Assembly: GCA_013398175.1 (NCBI GenBank)
Contig: VZRZ01001238.1
Location: 54,481 to 118,480, forward strand
Length of the DNA: 64,000 nt
Reading direction: 5' to 3'
From: Climacteris rufus
Taxonomy: Eukaryota > Chordata > Aves > Passeriformes > Climacteridae
The translations under genes and the position numbers were made by a program. Below are positions 26,301 to 36,890 of this stretch, one piece after another. Positions within the stretch are counted from its first letter, which is position 1, and each line of letters starts with the position of its first letter. The notes under the pieces were generated by a model that did not search any database, was not told where the DNA came from, and was given only the letters and a program-made list of their open reading frames with translations.

Positions 26301-28795
26301 AAGAAAGGAATCAGTCATTCTCCTGACAATATCGTAGAGGAAGATGAATTAATTTTTATCAAATCTGCCACTAACCCTCCTCCTTACACTTAAGTAGGGA
26401 TTTATATTGTTCTGTGTTAAAAAAAAATCTCAATTTTCTTAGCCTACTAAATGGGATCTTAAAAAAAAAATAATGCAAGCCTACCATAAAGTATGTTTTG
26501 AAAATTAAATATTTTTGGCAGGAAAAACCAGCCATAACTCCTGGCTCTCTGCTCCCTACATCACTCTGAAGTGACCTGAATACCACCAGCAGTATCAACC
26601 CCCCTGATCTGGAACCCCCTGTTCCCAATCACTGCTTTATTCCTACTTGCTGCTGGTGGTCACATTAAACATTGCAGGGCACAGTAAACTCAGTAAATAC
26701 TCAACACTACCTCGAAAGCAGCCTTTTGATTCATATATACTTGAACAAAGACCCAAGTGTAGTGAGTTAACTGCAAATTGTACATTACTTATAACTTGAC
26801 TTATTCCTTTGTACAACTTTGTTCTAGGCATACAGTGATGTCTAGAGTGCTGTGGCAGTCCCTCACTGCTGGGGGCTATTAATCTGTGTTGTGCAAGCTT
26901 CCCCTTGTCTCTAGCTGAGGTCTTACTCTATTTTCATTAGTTATTAAAAATAGCTGGTAGTATTGTCAAATTAGAGGGATTAACCTACTTTAAAAAGGAA
27001 ATTAGGTCAGTTACTATATTCATGCCCAGCCTCCAGCTCTGATGTATTGTTACAGCTCTCTTGCATTCCACAAAATGAACATCTTCCTGTGGAAAATACC
27101 TGTGCAGCAGTGTGCTTCGTCCCACACTTGAACACAACACCAAAACAAACATGGAAGGGTAAAGGCTCCATCACTCATTATCAGTCTTTGCTGATACAAA
27201 CCTCTAGGCCAGAGAAGAAACACAACTTACTGTGGACTGTTAAGAGGTGCTCCATTAGCAGGCTGTTTGCAACAGTGAAGACAAACTGGGCTGTTACATA
27301 CTTCTGATATTTGAAACATGACTAAAAATCAGACTTCAAAACAAGTTTTTGAGCTTCTCTTCACCAAAGCACCTAGAAACACCACTTCCACTTACCCTAC
27401 CCAAAAGAGAGACTTTAGATGAAACAACCACTGGGAGGAATACACTTGGCCAACCACCAAGCTGACCAGGGATGGGGAGGGGAAGGGGTGACAGTACCCC
27501 ACGTGCAGTACCACGTCCTGATAGCTACTGTGGCATCTGAAACATGGGGCATGCTGGGGGAAAGAAGCAATTCCTCATGCTCTGTGCAATTGTCACCATC
27601 TCAGGCTAGATGAAGATTCCAAGGTCCAGCTGCTTAACTGCCATGCAAGGCTCAGGAATGCACCCAAGACAAAAGGCTCCACAAGCCACATCTCCACTCA
27701 CTCCATCCTCAGCTTTTTGAGTCCTCCTTTGCTCCTGGCTCATTTTTTTCACTACAGTTACCAAGCATATCATAATATGCCATATATACCAACAATATCA
27801 TAATGGTTCATTTAGGCAAGGGAGTCTGTTGTACATCTCCAAACAGAGCTCACTCCTCCTCTATTCACCCACAATTCCCTGTGAGTATCAGGACACAGCC
27901 ACTAAGTCTGCTGCTTTCAGAAAAACTTTTATTCTGCCTCCAATTCCTCCCAGCTTGAAGCTGGTCTACAATTAACTAAGATATTGCAATTTCTGCATAT
28001 TAATTGCACTCCAGAAAAGGAGAGAGAGAGGAAAGACAAATCAGGACTGTACAGGATATTCCAATCCCTGGCAGAAGTAACTGCCACATTTTACCCTTTA
28101 GTATTCCTTGCTTCCTTTTCACTTTCCATGCTTACTCCATGCACAGATGCAGCTGAGGAAGGCTGAATCACCAGGAAGCCAAAGACTATTCAAGGAACAT
28201 GAGAGCTGCCATAGAAGCACCCCCAAAAATGAGGAATCCTCATCTGCATCCTTGTGATTCCTTACTATGGTGCTCCTTAGCAGGTGACAGAAAAAACCTT
28301 TCTTGGCTTTTTGTTTAGTTTTTTTAAAGTGTCCAGAGAGAGAAAAGAAAGAAGCAGCACAGAGCACATACAGACTCCCCCATCACTGTGGGTGTCTAGG
28401 TTACATTAAACAGCATTCTAAGGCAAGGGCTGGAATGCATTTAGGGATGCATGGCAAATGAACACTGTCAGGAGTGTCCCTGTGAATCCCCCTGAGCTGA
28501 AACTGACCATTTTTAGATAAAGATTCCTCTTTTCCTGTTTCTCAGGACTGTCTCTGCACAGAAGCAAACTGAGCACTGCCGAGGTGTGAAGCAGACCTGA
28601 CTGTGGAACACGACAGTACTGCCTCAACACTCCACAAAACAATTGTGTACACCAAAGCAAGAAATCAATGACAGCAGCAGCCACCACCATGCACAGCAAA
28701 ACAGCATTTACCACTGCTACAGAATGTCACCTGTCATGTGCTGTGACATGTCCTGTGCTTGTAGTGTGCCATTACACAGCACACGCAGAACAACA

Positions 28796-30027
28796 AAGAG
28801 ATCCAGCCCAGCCAACATGGATTTGTGAAAGGAAGGTCCTGCTTGACCCACGTGATCTCCATCTATGACAAAGTGACCCCCTTACTAGATGAGGGAAAGG
28901 CTATGGATGTGTCCATCCAGACTTCAGTAAAGCCTTTGACACCATCTCCCACAGCATCCTCCTAGAACAACTGGCTGCTGTGGCTTGGATGGCCAGACCC
29001 GAAGAGCTGCGGTGAACGGAGCTAAATCCAGCTGGGGCCGCTCACCAGTGCTGTTCCCGGTCACCAGTGGTGTTCCCCAGGGCTCCACTTTGGGGCTGGC
29101 CCTGTTTGACATCTTTATTGATGATTTTGATGTGGGGATTCAGTGCAGCCCCAGTAAATTTGCAGACAACACTAAGCTGGGTGGGGGTGTTGATCTGCTC
29201 GAGCAAAGGAAGGCTCTACAGAGAGTTTGGACAGCCTTGATCAGGGGGCCAAGGACAATGGCTTCACCTTCAAGGCCAAGTGCCACATCCTGCACTTGGG
29301 TCACAGCAGCCCCAGGCAGCTCCAGGCTGGGAGAGGAGTGGTTTGAGAGCTGCTTGGCACAAAGAGACTCGGGGGTGCTGGGTGACAGGCAGCTGAATTT
29401 GAGCCAAGCGTGCCCAGCTCGCCAAGAAGGCCAAGAGCATCTTGGACTGTATCAAGAATCGTGTAGCCAGCAGAAGCAGGGAAGTGGTCACTCCCCTCTA
29501 CTGGGCACTGGTGAGGCCACATCTCAAGTACTGCATGCATTTTTGGGCCCCTCAGTTCATAAAGGGCATTTGGGGGCTGGAGCAGGTCCAGAGAAGGGCA
29601 ACAAGGCTTGCAAAACCTTGTCTTATGAGGAACAGTTAAGGGAGCTGGGTTTGTTTAGTCTCGACAAGGGGAGGCTCAGAGGGGACCTCACTGCTCTCTA
29701 CAACTCCCTGAAAGGTGGCAGTGAGGTGGGGACAGTTTCTTCTGCTGTGCCTGCAGTGAGAGATCACAGGAAATGGCCTTGAGCTGAGACAGGGCAGATG
29801 CAGATGAGATATCAGAAAAATGTTTTCACTGTTCAGGTAGGTATTCAGGCACTGCAATAGGTTGCCCAGGAAAGGTGGTGGAGTCACCATCCCTGGAGGT
29901 CTTCAAAAGGCATCTGGGCCTTGTGCTGGGTGAGGTGGGTTAGGGGTTAGGTATCAGTGCTGGGTTGACAGTTGGACTTGATGATCTCAAAGGTCTCTTC
30001 CAAACTTGATGATTCAGTGATTCTATG
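28796..30027 (+). mobile_element. CR1 LINE, 5'-truncated, with reverse-transcriptase remnant
   Basis: The copy extends about 1.23 kb, from CCAACATGGATTTGTGAAAGG through a reverse transcriptase segment to the 3' end ATGATTCAGTGATTCTATG. The RT part shows VTSGVPQGSTLGLALFDIFI (consensus-like GVPQGS block) and, at 29159-29170, FADN followed by TKLGGG, in place of the FADD catalytic motif. Frameshifts follow, since the later RT-end motifs appear in different frames. It cannot encode a working enzyme. It is antisense to BICD2 within intron 6 and ends about 480 bp from exon 6. Confidence 0.92.
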
Positions 30028-30505
30028 TGTCAGCAGGGTTTTACATCTGCTAACACCACAAAGCACAACTAAGAAGCAGAAGCAAGTTCCAAAGACAAAG
30101 CAACCAAATCAGCTTAAACAGGTCAATGAAATGACAGATGCCAACTGCAGGATGGACAACCTAAGAATATCAAGATGTTTGCAACACCTTTTTCTAGATC
30201 ATTAAGGTAAAGCAGAGTTCCATCTTCAGTGCATAAGAAATACTTATTTTGCATTGTTAAATGTCACTTTCTCAGGGCTAATGGCTTCAACTGGAATAAA
30301 TACTGCTTGACATTTTCTAGCAGCACACTATATCCACCCATGTTTCTCCTCAAGAGGAGCATATCACAAACACACACACTGCAAGCAATGATCTGGGGAA
30401 AAGGCACCCACCCCTCTACTCTTTGCAGAGTGGGTAGGAAGGATGTTCAACTCTTCCCCACACAAGCAAGGAAAGAAATTTTGCAGAGTTCATTACATTC
30501 TTTAC

Positions 30506-30657
30506 CTTGTAGCAAACATTGCTCTCAGGGAAGAGAAGGTGGCAGCATCTTCTTTCAAAGCCTTCAGCTCATTTCGCAGCTTCATCATGGTCTCCGTAAC
30601 CATCGCTTTCTCATTCTCATACTTGCTTTTTAAGTTGGCAAGGGCTACTTCTGCAGT
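30506..30657 (-). CDS. BICD2: BICD2 exon 6 (coiled coil 3, cargo binding)
   Basis: The 152-bp exon encodes TAEVALANLKSKYENEKAMV through SSLRAMFAT plus the first two bases of an Arg codon. The acceptor is CAACAG. The donor is AG followed by GTAAAG, phase 2, and the Arg is completed by the G that opens exon 7. It belongs to the C-terminal coiled coil that binds RAB6A-GTP and RANBP2 and folds back to inhibit the adaptor when no cargo is bound. The Arg of LRAMFATR, equivalent to human Arg747 (R747C in disease), is retained. This is one of the most conserved parts of the family and is nearly identical to human as recalled. Confidence 0.95.
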
Positions 30658-31691
30658 CTGTTGGTTACCAGGAAGAACAGAAACATAACATTTAATGAAA
30701 CTCTTCATCAAATGGCTGGCTAAAATATTTTTATCACTATTTACTTTGTACTGGAATGCTAACCTTGTGGTCAACTTATCTTGTACAGATAAAATAAAAT
30801 TTCATTTCTGAACACTGGGAACAGACATAGCAGTCTCCCACTAACTCCCACTAACCATGGAGCAGCACTGAGGAAGTTATAGAATATAGATACAGTGATA
30901 CCTATCTACTAGCAACACACAGGAACAAAACAGTCTATTTAGTATCTTGGTATTTAAATACATTTGTCAATCACTTGCACAGTTCTCTAACTCCTATAGC
31001 ATTTTGCCTATCTTGCATTTGGGACACCTTTATTAAAATGTAGTATAAGAAAACTTAATGTATCTATTTCATTCTTAACATGATACTTTTTCTTTTAAGA
31101 CAATTTCAATTTAACTGTAGATGAAGCATGTCATGTGGTGCTTTAATGGCAGGTATTTTCATCTACTGCAATGCTAGTGTGCCTTGAATGGCACAGTCCA
31201 ATCCCCAAAGACTAATTTTACCTTTCACTCCTGTTATTTTGACCATATTCTTATACTACATTCTCATGTTGGAAGGCTCTTTTTTATTTTGCAGTTTGAG
31301 AGAGAACAGTAGTTAAGTTTCAGAACTCTTCTAAGGGTACCTACTAGAATTCTTTCAAGTAGAAAATAAGATTACCTTTTCATTTTAGGTATCTTACATT
31401 AAATATAACCTGATCTAATTCAGACAGACAGTAGACTGAAGCGACCTTAACCTTCATAAAGTCTCATGAGCATGTGAGAAGCTGAAGTCAGTTATAGCCC
31501 CAGTGCCTGGCTTTCAGTGGGACAGCTGGGCATCTCTAACAGAACAGCCAGCTTCAGCCTCGGACTGGTCAAACACCAGCAAAGACCCGAGAAGCTGAGG
31601 AAATGGCAGAATGACCTCAAAGACAAATTCTCTTGTGCTTATGACCTAATTCCCTGACAGTGTAACCTTCTCATCTCTAAGACCTGGTTAC
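30658..31691 (-). other. BICD2: BICD2 intron 5
   Basis: A 1.03-kb GT-AG intron in phase 0 (GTAACC ... CAACAG). No repeats or conserved elements were recognised. Confidence 0.92.
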
Positions 31692-32711
31692 CTGTTTGTT
31701 GGCCTTCAGCACAGTTCTCAGAGTTGCTATCTGTTCCCTCTTGGTGCTCAGCAAGGACTTCAGCTTCAGTATTTCTTCCATGAGAGCTTCCTTGTCTTTG
31801 TCCACCACAGGCCCAAGTTCTTGAGTGGCAACACGCTGCCTGGACAGCTCGGTTGTTCTGTCCACAGCAGCCTGCAGGTGCTTGATCTGATCTCGAATTA
31901 TAGCGATCAAGTTGTAAATGTTCATCGGTTCCTTCCGAGGATCTGACACGGGGGATGGCAGAGATGACACCGGGGAAGGGCTGCTGTCACCACTTCCATT
32001 CTCTGCCTTTCCCAGCTCAATAGTTAACAGCCCTTTAGAAAGAAGAATGGGAGACCTTCTTCCCTTGGCCTCTGGACTACTGCGCCCACCTTTACCTTCC
32101 TTGTAATAGTCCAGCATCACTCTGTTTGGGGTTTCATTGTTGCACATGCAGACATGGTGGTATAAATTGGCCAGCTCTTCACTGAAGATGACTAGTTCAT
32201 CTTGGGCCACGCTGAGGCTGCCCTGTGTTTCTCCAGCAACATCACTGACTTTCTTCAGCTCCTTCTCCAGCCTGGCCATCTGTTCTCTATCGTGCCTACT
32301 GGACTTTTCCAGTGCAGTGATCTTTTCAGTGAGAGCTTGGCTCTCGGTCTCGTATCTACTCTTCTCTTCCTCATACTTAGACTCACATTCTTTGTATTTC
32401 GCCTTCAAATTTTTGAGCTCTTCTTTCAGGTCAGTAATTTCTGCCACAGCCACTTTGTACTTGCACTCCAGGATCTCTGGCCCATTGATGTCAACTTCAT
32501 AATAGTCTCCATCTTCATGGCTGTCTCGGTCCTTCTCATTGTCAAGGGCAGACTGACGCTCCTTACTGGCCTGGAGCTTCTTCATGGCATTCAGGTTTTC
32601 AGTGAGCCTGCCAACCTTCTCATGCTGCTCTGAGAGGGCCCCCCGTGTGTTTTCCAGCTGCTTCTGAGATTCCTGTAGTGTTGTTAACAAGTTTACCTTT
32701 TCTCTTTCCAT
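31692..32711 (-). CDS. BICD2: BICD2 exon 5 (coiled coil 2, proline/serine linker, start of coiled coil 3)
   Basis: This is the largest coding exon, 340 residues, from MEREKVNLLTTLQESQKQL to REQIATLRTVLKANKQ. The acceptor is TTTCAG and the donor GTAACC, both phase 0. The Met is internal, not a start. In order it holds coiled coil 2, the acidic DSHEDGDYYEVDINGPEIL block, the well-conserved HHVCMCNNETPNRVMLDYY segment, a basic and Ser/Pro-rich linker (GRRSPILL, GDSSPSPVSSLPSP), and KEPMNIYNLIAIIRDQIKHL leading into the C-terminal coiled coil. In the family, the central coiled coil has been linked to kinesin-1 binding and autoinhibition. The linker is shorter than I remember for human: the RTSPGG-type repeat before SPEA appears once. 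Confidence 0.96.
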
Positions 32712-33690
32712 CTGAAATGCAGGAAAACAGACACTATGTAAAGGGAATGATATCACTTAAACGGTTTTATTCTCAGATACAGCAACTTAGCTAATGGTCA
32801 TATGGTTACAGAAATCCAATCACACACACATTAAGGAATAGGGTATATAACGTATTCTGAAATTATCTGAAGTACAGTGTTCATTGCCAATTCTTTCTTA
32901 TTTCCTCTTCAAAATGCACATTTTTACATAAGTATTCCCTAGCTGACGGTCGCATTGTGAAAACATCCTTTCAGCTAAATACAAGCTAAAGTTTATTGCT
33001 ATCTTCTAAATTATCAAGTAAATTTTAGAAAACATGCAGCTAGTCTATGGTGAAAGCTTGGAACTTATTGCAGGAGTCAAATATACCAAAACTTTTTCAA
33101 GTTCCTCCTCTTAAATTTCTCCTTTTTAAAAACTCTGACAGTTCTTTGCACAAAGGCTTTTTCTTATAGATGTAAAACATGTGTGACAAAATATTAGTCG
33201 GCAACAGAAATGTATACCTTGTTTTAAAATCTCCAACCTCCTAATTGCACAAATATACAGAACAGAAATGCTCAGTGCTGATTAAGACGTCATGTTTCTC
33301 GAACTAATTACAGAAAATATAAGCACAGAACTCCTTTTGCTGAAGGTGATTGGAGTAAGTTTCAGTTTTGAAACAAACCACTATCATTCTCGCTAGTGAT
33401 GTAATGAAGTGGACACAGCAAGTACTGCACAGGAGATGCATAAGAACTTTCCACCAAGGAAATGACTGCCAATTTCATTGCATTAAAAAAAAAAAAAGGA
33501 AAATAAAAAAAGCTATGGTTTTTCACTGACACACATTTAACACCCTCAAATTCTAAATAAATTGAAGCCTTTACAAATACAGTATGAACTGTATGGTGGC
33601 TACATGAGATACTGGAAAGACTGAAATTACACCCCAAACAAATTTTAGGAGCTGTTTGGAAGTGCACAGCTCTTTAAGAAACCCATTTAC
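32712..33690 (-). other. BICD2: BICD2 intron 4
   Basis: A 0.98-kb GT-AG intron in phase 0 (GTAAAT ... TTTCAG), AT-rich, with a short A-run near 33,490. Nothing else was recognised. Confidence 0.92.
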
Positions 33691-34143
33691 CTGCACAAGC
33701 TGCTGTTTGAGCTTCTGGATTTCAGAAATGTTTAATTCACTCAGAAGATCTGAAACCAGGCTTGGGGCTGGAGGGAAGCTTTCATTTTTCTTGGGCGTCG
33801 AAGTACTGTTCTTGCTATTGCTGAGTTTGCTGAGGCAGTTTTGATCAAATCCATTCATGATTTCATCATTATTGGGCTCTGTGGCTTCATCACTGAACTT
33901 CAACCCATCCAAAGAGATGTTCAGGTGGCTGTTGTACATGGAGTCATTGATGTTCATGTAGTGAGACAGTTCCTTCCGAAGGTTGTTCTTCTGCTCCCTC
34001 TCTGTCTTCAGTGTCTCCAAGGCCTCCTCAAGCTGGCGCTCAGAGATCTCCTTCAGGCGGATGGCATCTTCCAACTGGCTGTTAAGAAACTCAGTTTCCT
34101 CTTCAAGCCTTTTGATTTCATGTTTCAAGCCTTCAAACTCCAC
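33691..34143 (-). CDS. BICD2: BICD2 exon 4 (end of coiled coil 1 and linker)
   Basis: The exon encodes 151 residues, from VEFEGLKHEIKRLEEETEFL to ISEIQKLKQQLVQ, with acceptor CTCCAG and donor GTAAAT, both phase 0. The first two thirds is highly charged coiled coil (SERQLEEALETLKTEREQKN). It is followed by a less ordered, Ser/Asn-rich stretch (SKNSTSTPKKNES) and then the conserved SLVSDLLSELNISEIQKLKQQL segment that starts the central coiled coil. The linker is the least conserved part compared with my memory of the human protein. NISLDGLKFSDEA favours BICD2 over BICD1. Confidence 0.95.
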
Positions 34144-36737
34144 CTGGAGATATACAAACACGGGGAAAAACCTCTAATGAAAAAGTCTGCCTGCAAGGCA
34201 GGAAGTAATTTTGCTTTTAAATGTTTGATTTAACTTAAATATTGTAGTAATAGAACACTTTTTTTCATTTCTGGAGTCTAGTTTTAGCACTATGACTGTA
34301 AACATGGCCTATGTAATTTACCTTCACAGAGACCATGGAATAAATTTACTAAGTAAACTGTCAGATGAGCTGATCTATTCCAGCTCCATTAGGACAGGTG
34401 GGAGATACAGGGTGTGATACAGCAGCACCCCAAAACAGGCTTTCCTAGCACAGCATGCAAACATTTGTTTGATTAAAAAATTCCCTGGCCAACTTTCTCA
34501 CAAAGTCAAGCTTCACATTTCCAAAACCCAGCATGGCAAAATTATACTTGCTTCACTGTCATTAGAATACACCACTGGGTTAAAACCGTGATTGAGCCCT
34601 GCTTTTATACATTCAAAATAAAATGTTTCAGCATTTCTCCCATCATAATTTCAGCACATCTTGAATCTACAATTCAGACTCTATACTTGAGACTCACATT
34701 GATGAGTTTCATGGCATGCTATCTATTAGCTCTAAAATTTCGCTTTTTTAAACCTCTCTTGCACTGAAATTATGAACACAGTTAATGTAAAGTTTTCAAT
34801 CACTTGGGGGAAGCAGAGAGGAAATAAACAATATTTTTCCTTACCCTAGAAGAAAGGAAATCATACCACATGATATATGACATTATTTATTTTTTGCCAA
34901 TTGCTAAATGAATTTAGATGCCAACATAGAGCAATCTGGGAGTGCTGAACCACACCCAACTTATAAACCAGGAATCAAGCATGATAATTCAGTGTTGCCT
35001 GGGAAAACTTGATGGCTGCTTCTAGTTATGTCAGCAGAATAATTAAAAGTTCATCAAATAAAGTTCATCAAATAGGATTAGGACAAGGTAGAAAATTAAA
35101 TAATCCATTGCCATGAAAAGAATGAGCTGAATATGATGAATGAGACAAAAAAGGTAAACCCCAAAGGCAACCAACTACACAGGTTTGATTTTACCAGCTC
35201 CCTCTATCTTCCAGCCTGCAAGTAGAGCACAACAGCCCCTTCTGTTCCTACTAAGGGATGTCTGGGCACCCAAAATCGTGCTATTAGATCAAATATAGGC
35301 AGATGAGAACAGGTCCAACCTGGAACCCCGTTTTGGTCAGTGAGGCCCAAAGAAATAAACACTGACAGGGAGTTTCACTTGGAGATAAATAAAATGTATT
35401 CAATACTCCAAATATCTGGCTTAGCAGGGCAATTCTCATTCAGAACACTGAAGGAGTTCTGCAGCAAATCCTAAAGAGCTTTTACTATGTGCTGACTGCA
35501 ACAAAAGGTATTGAGTTTTCTCAAGAACTTTTATTTTAGGAATAATATCATGGAATTGTAGAATAAGAGAATAGTTTGGGCAGGGAGGGACTTTAAAGTT
35601 CATATCACTCCTCCCCCTGCCATGGGCAGGAACACCTTCCACTATCCCAGGTTGCTCCAAACCCCGTCCAACCTGGCCTTGGGCCCAGGGATGGGGCAGC
35701 CACAGCTGCTCTGGGCAGAGGTGGGCCAGGACCTCAACACACTCACAGTCAAGAATTTCTACACAATATCACATCTATTCCTGCCCTCTGGCAGTGGGAA
35801 GCCACTCCCCCTTGTCCAAAGTCCCTCTCCATCCCTCCTGGAGCCCCTTTAGGCTCTGGAAAGGGCTCTAAGGTCTCCCTGGACCCCTCTCTTCTCCAGG
35901 CTGAACACCCTCAGCTCTCCCAGCCTGGCTCCAGAGCAGAGCAACTCCAGCCCTTGAAGCATCTTTGTGGTCTATGTCCTTCACTTTCCCAACTGAACCC
36001 TGAGCTTTATTTATGTGATGTAACTGACAGTTATCTGAAGAATGAAAATAGCAAGTCCCAAACTGATAGATGAAGATAAGTGAACCATGCCAAAGACCAC
36101 ATTTAATCTAATTAGCTGCACAAATGATAACTCAGGAAAGTTCTTAAGAAGCTTCAAGAATACAGTTTTCTAAAACTGTGGAAATATCTGGAACTGTGCA
36201 ATTATGTGTGACTTTTCAGACAAGCAGTCACACAGGTGTGTCAGTGTAGAGCAAATATAAGAGTGTTCCAAGTTTAATGAAAGTAGCTAGAAGAGAAGAG
36301 GAACACAGAAATGGAGAGATAATGTAAGGATGAAGTAAGAATCAAAATATATGTTTTAGAAACACCCCCATTTCCAGATACTGTAGAAGGGGAGGATGGA
36401 AGACAGATGGATGGAGGGCATTGTAAAGAGACACCAAAAAACGACTGTAGCAAAAGGACTAAACCAAGTAACAAAGCATAGTGATAGAGACTTTGATTTC
36501 ACCAGAGAAAGAGAAGGCCATGGGAGGACTTGAATGTCAAAGCAGAAGCAATAAAGCATTATGACTGTGTATAAGCAGAGTCAGAAAGGAAAACTCTTGC
36601 TGCTACAATATAGAGCTTATAGTCTCAAAAGTAGTACAAAGGTAGAAAATAAGGATGTTCAAATGAGACAGAACAATACTGTAACACAACAATTAACTGG
36701 TGCTACCAAAACAATGCTCACTGGTTGAAAAACTTGC
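34144..36737 (-). other. BICD2: BICD2 intron 3 (GC-AG)
   Basis: A 2.6-kb intron in phase 0 whose donor is GCAAGT, flanked by CAG on the exon side, and whose acceptor is ATATCTCCAG. It contains one CR1 fragment at about 35.5-36.0 kb in gene orientation. Confidence 0.9.
35549..35972 (-). mobile_element. CR1 LINE 3' fragment
   Basis: It runs from CATGGAATTGTAGAATAAGAG through CCATGGGCAGGAACACCTTC CACTATCCCAGGTTGCTCCA to CCAGCCTGGCTCCAGAGCAG, the reverse complement of the CR1 3' third. About 420 bp, in gene orientation within intron 3. The right boundary is approximate. Confidence 0.88.
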
Positions 36738-36890
36738 CTGATTCTGCTTCAGGACAGACACTTGTTTCTGGAGACAGATGTTTTCCTCTTCAAGCTCAGT
36801 GTAGTCTTGCAGCAAACGTGCTTCTCGGAATTTATATTCCTTAATATCATCTCGCAGGCGGGCCCTTTGGATCTCCACATTCTGGTTGAC
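36738..36890 (-). CDS. BICD2: BICD2 exon 3 (coiled coil 1)
   Basis: The exon encodes 51 residues beginning VNQNVEIQRARLRDD and ending QVSVLKQNQ, equivalent to human residues of about 152-202. The human exon begins with Ile where this has Val. The acceptor is TTAACAG. The donor is CAG followed by GCAAGT, so this is a GC-AG intron rather than GT-AG. The frame is fixed because QNQ must join VEFEGLK of exon 4. The EEENI sequence keeps the residues equivalent to human Asn188 and Ile189, both sites of SMALED2 mutations. This is coiled coil within the dynein-recruiting half. Confidence 0.95.

Larger units (their letters stand above)
20542..30505 (-). other. BICD2: BICD2 intron 6
   Basis: A 9.96-kb GT-AG intron (GTAAAG ... 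TTGCAG) interrupting an Arg codon. It holds a long A-rich tract, a probable LTR near 22.8-23.4 kb and a 1.2-kb CR1 LINE ending about 480 bp before exon 6. No further exon was recognised in it. Confidence 0.9.

Noticed and set aside
28985..29782. 265-codon plus-strand reading frame
   Set aside because: It is a decayed CR1 LINE reverse transcriptase fragment with the catalytic FADD changed to FADN and frameshifts, not a host gene.
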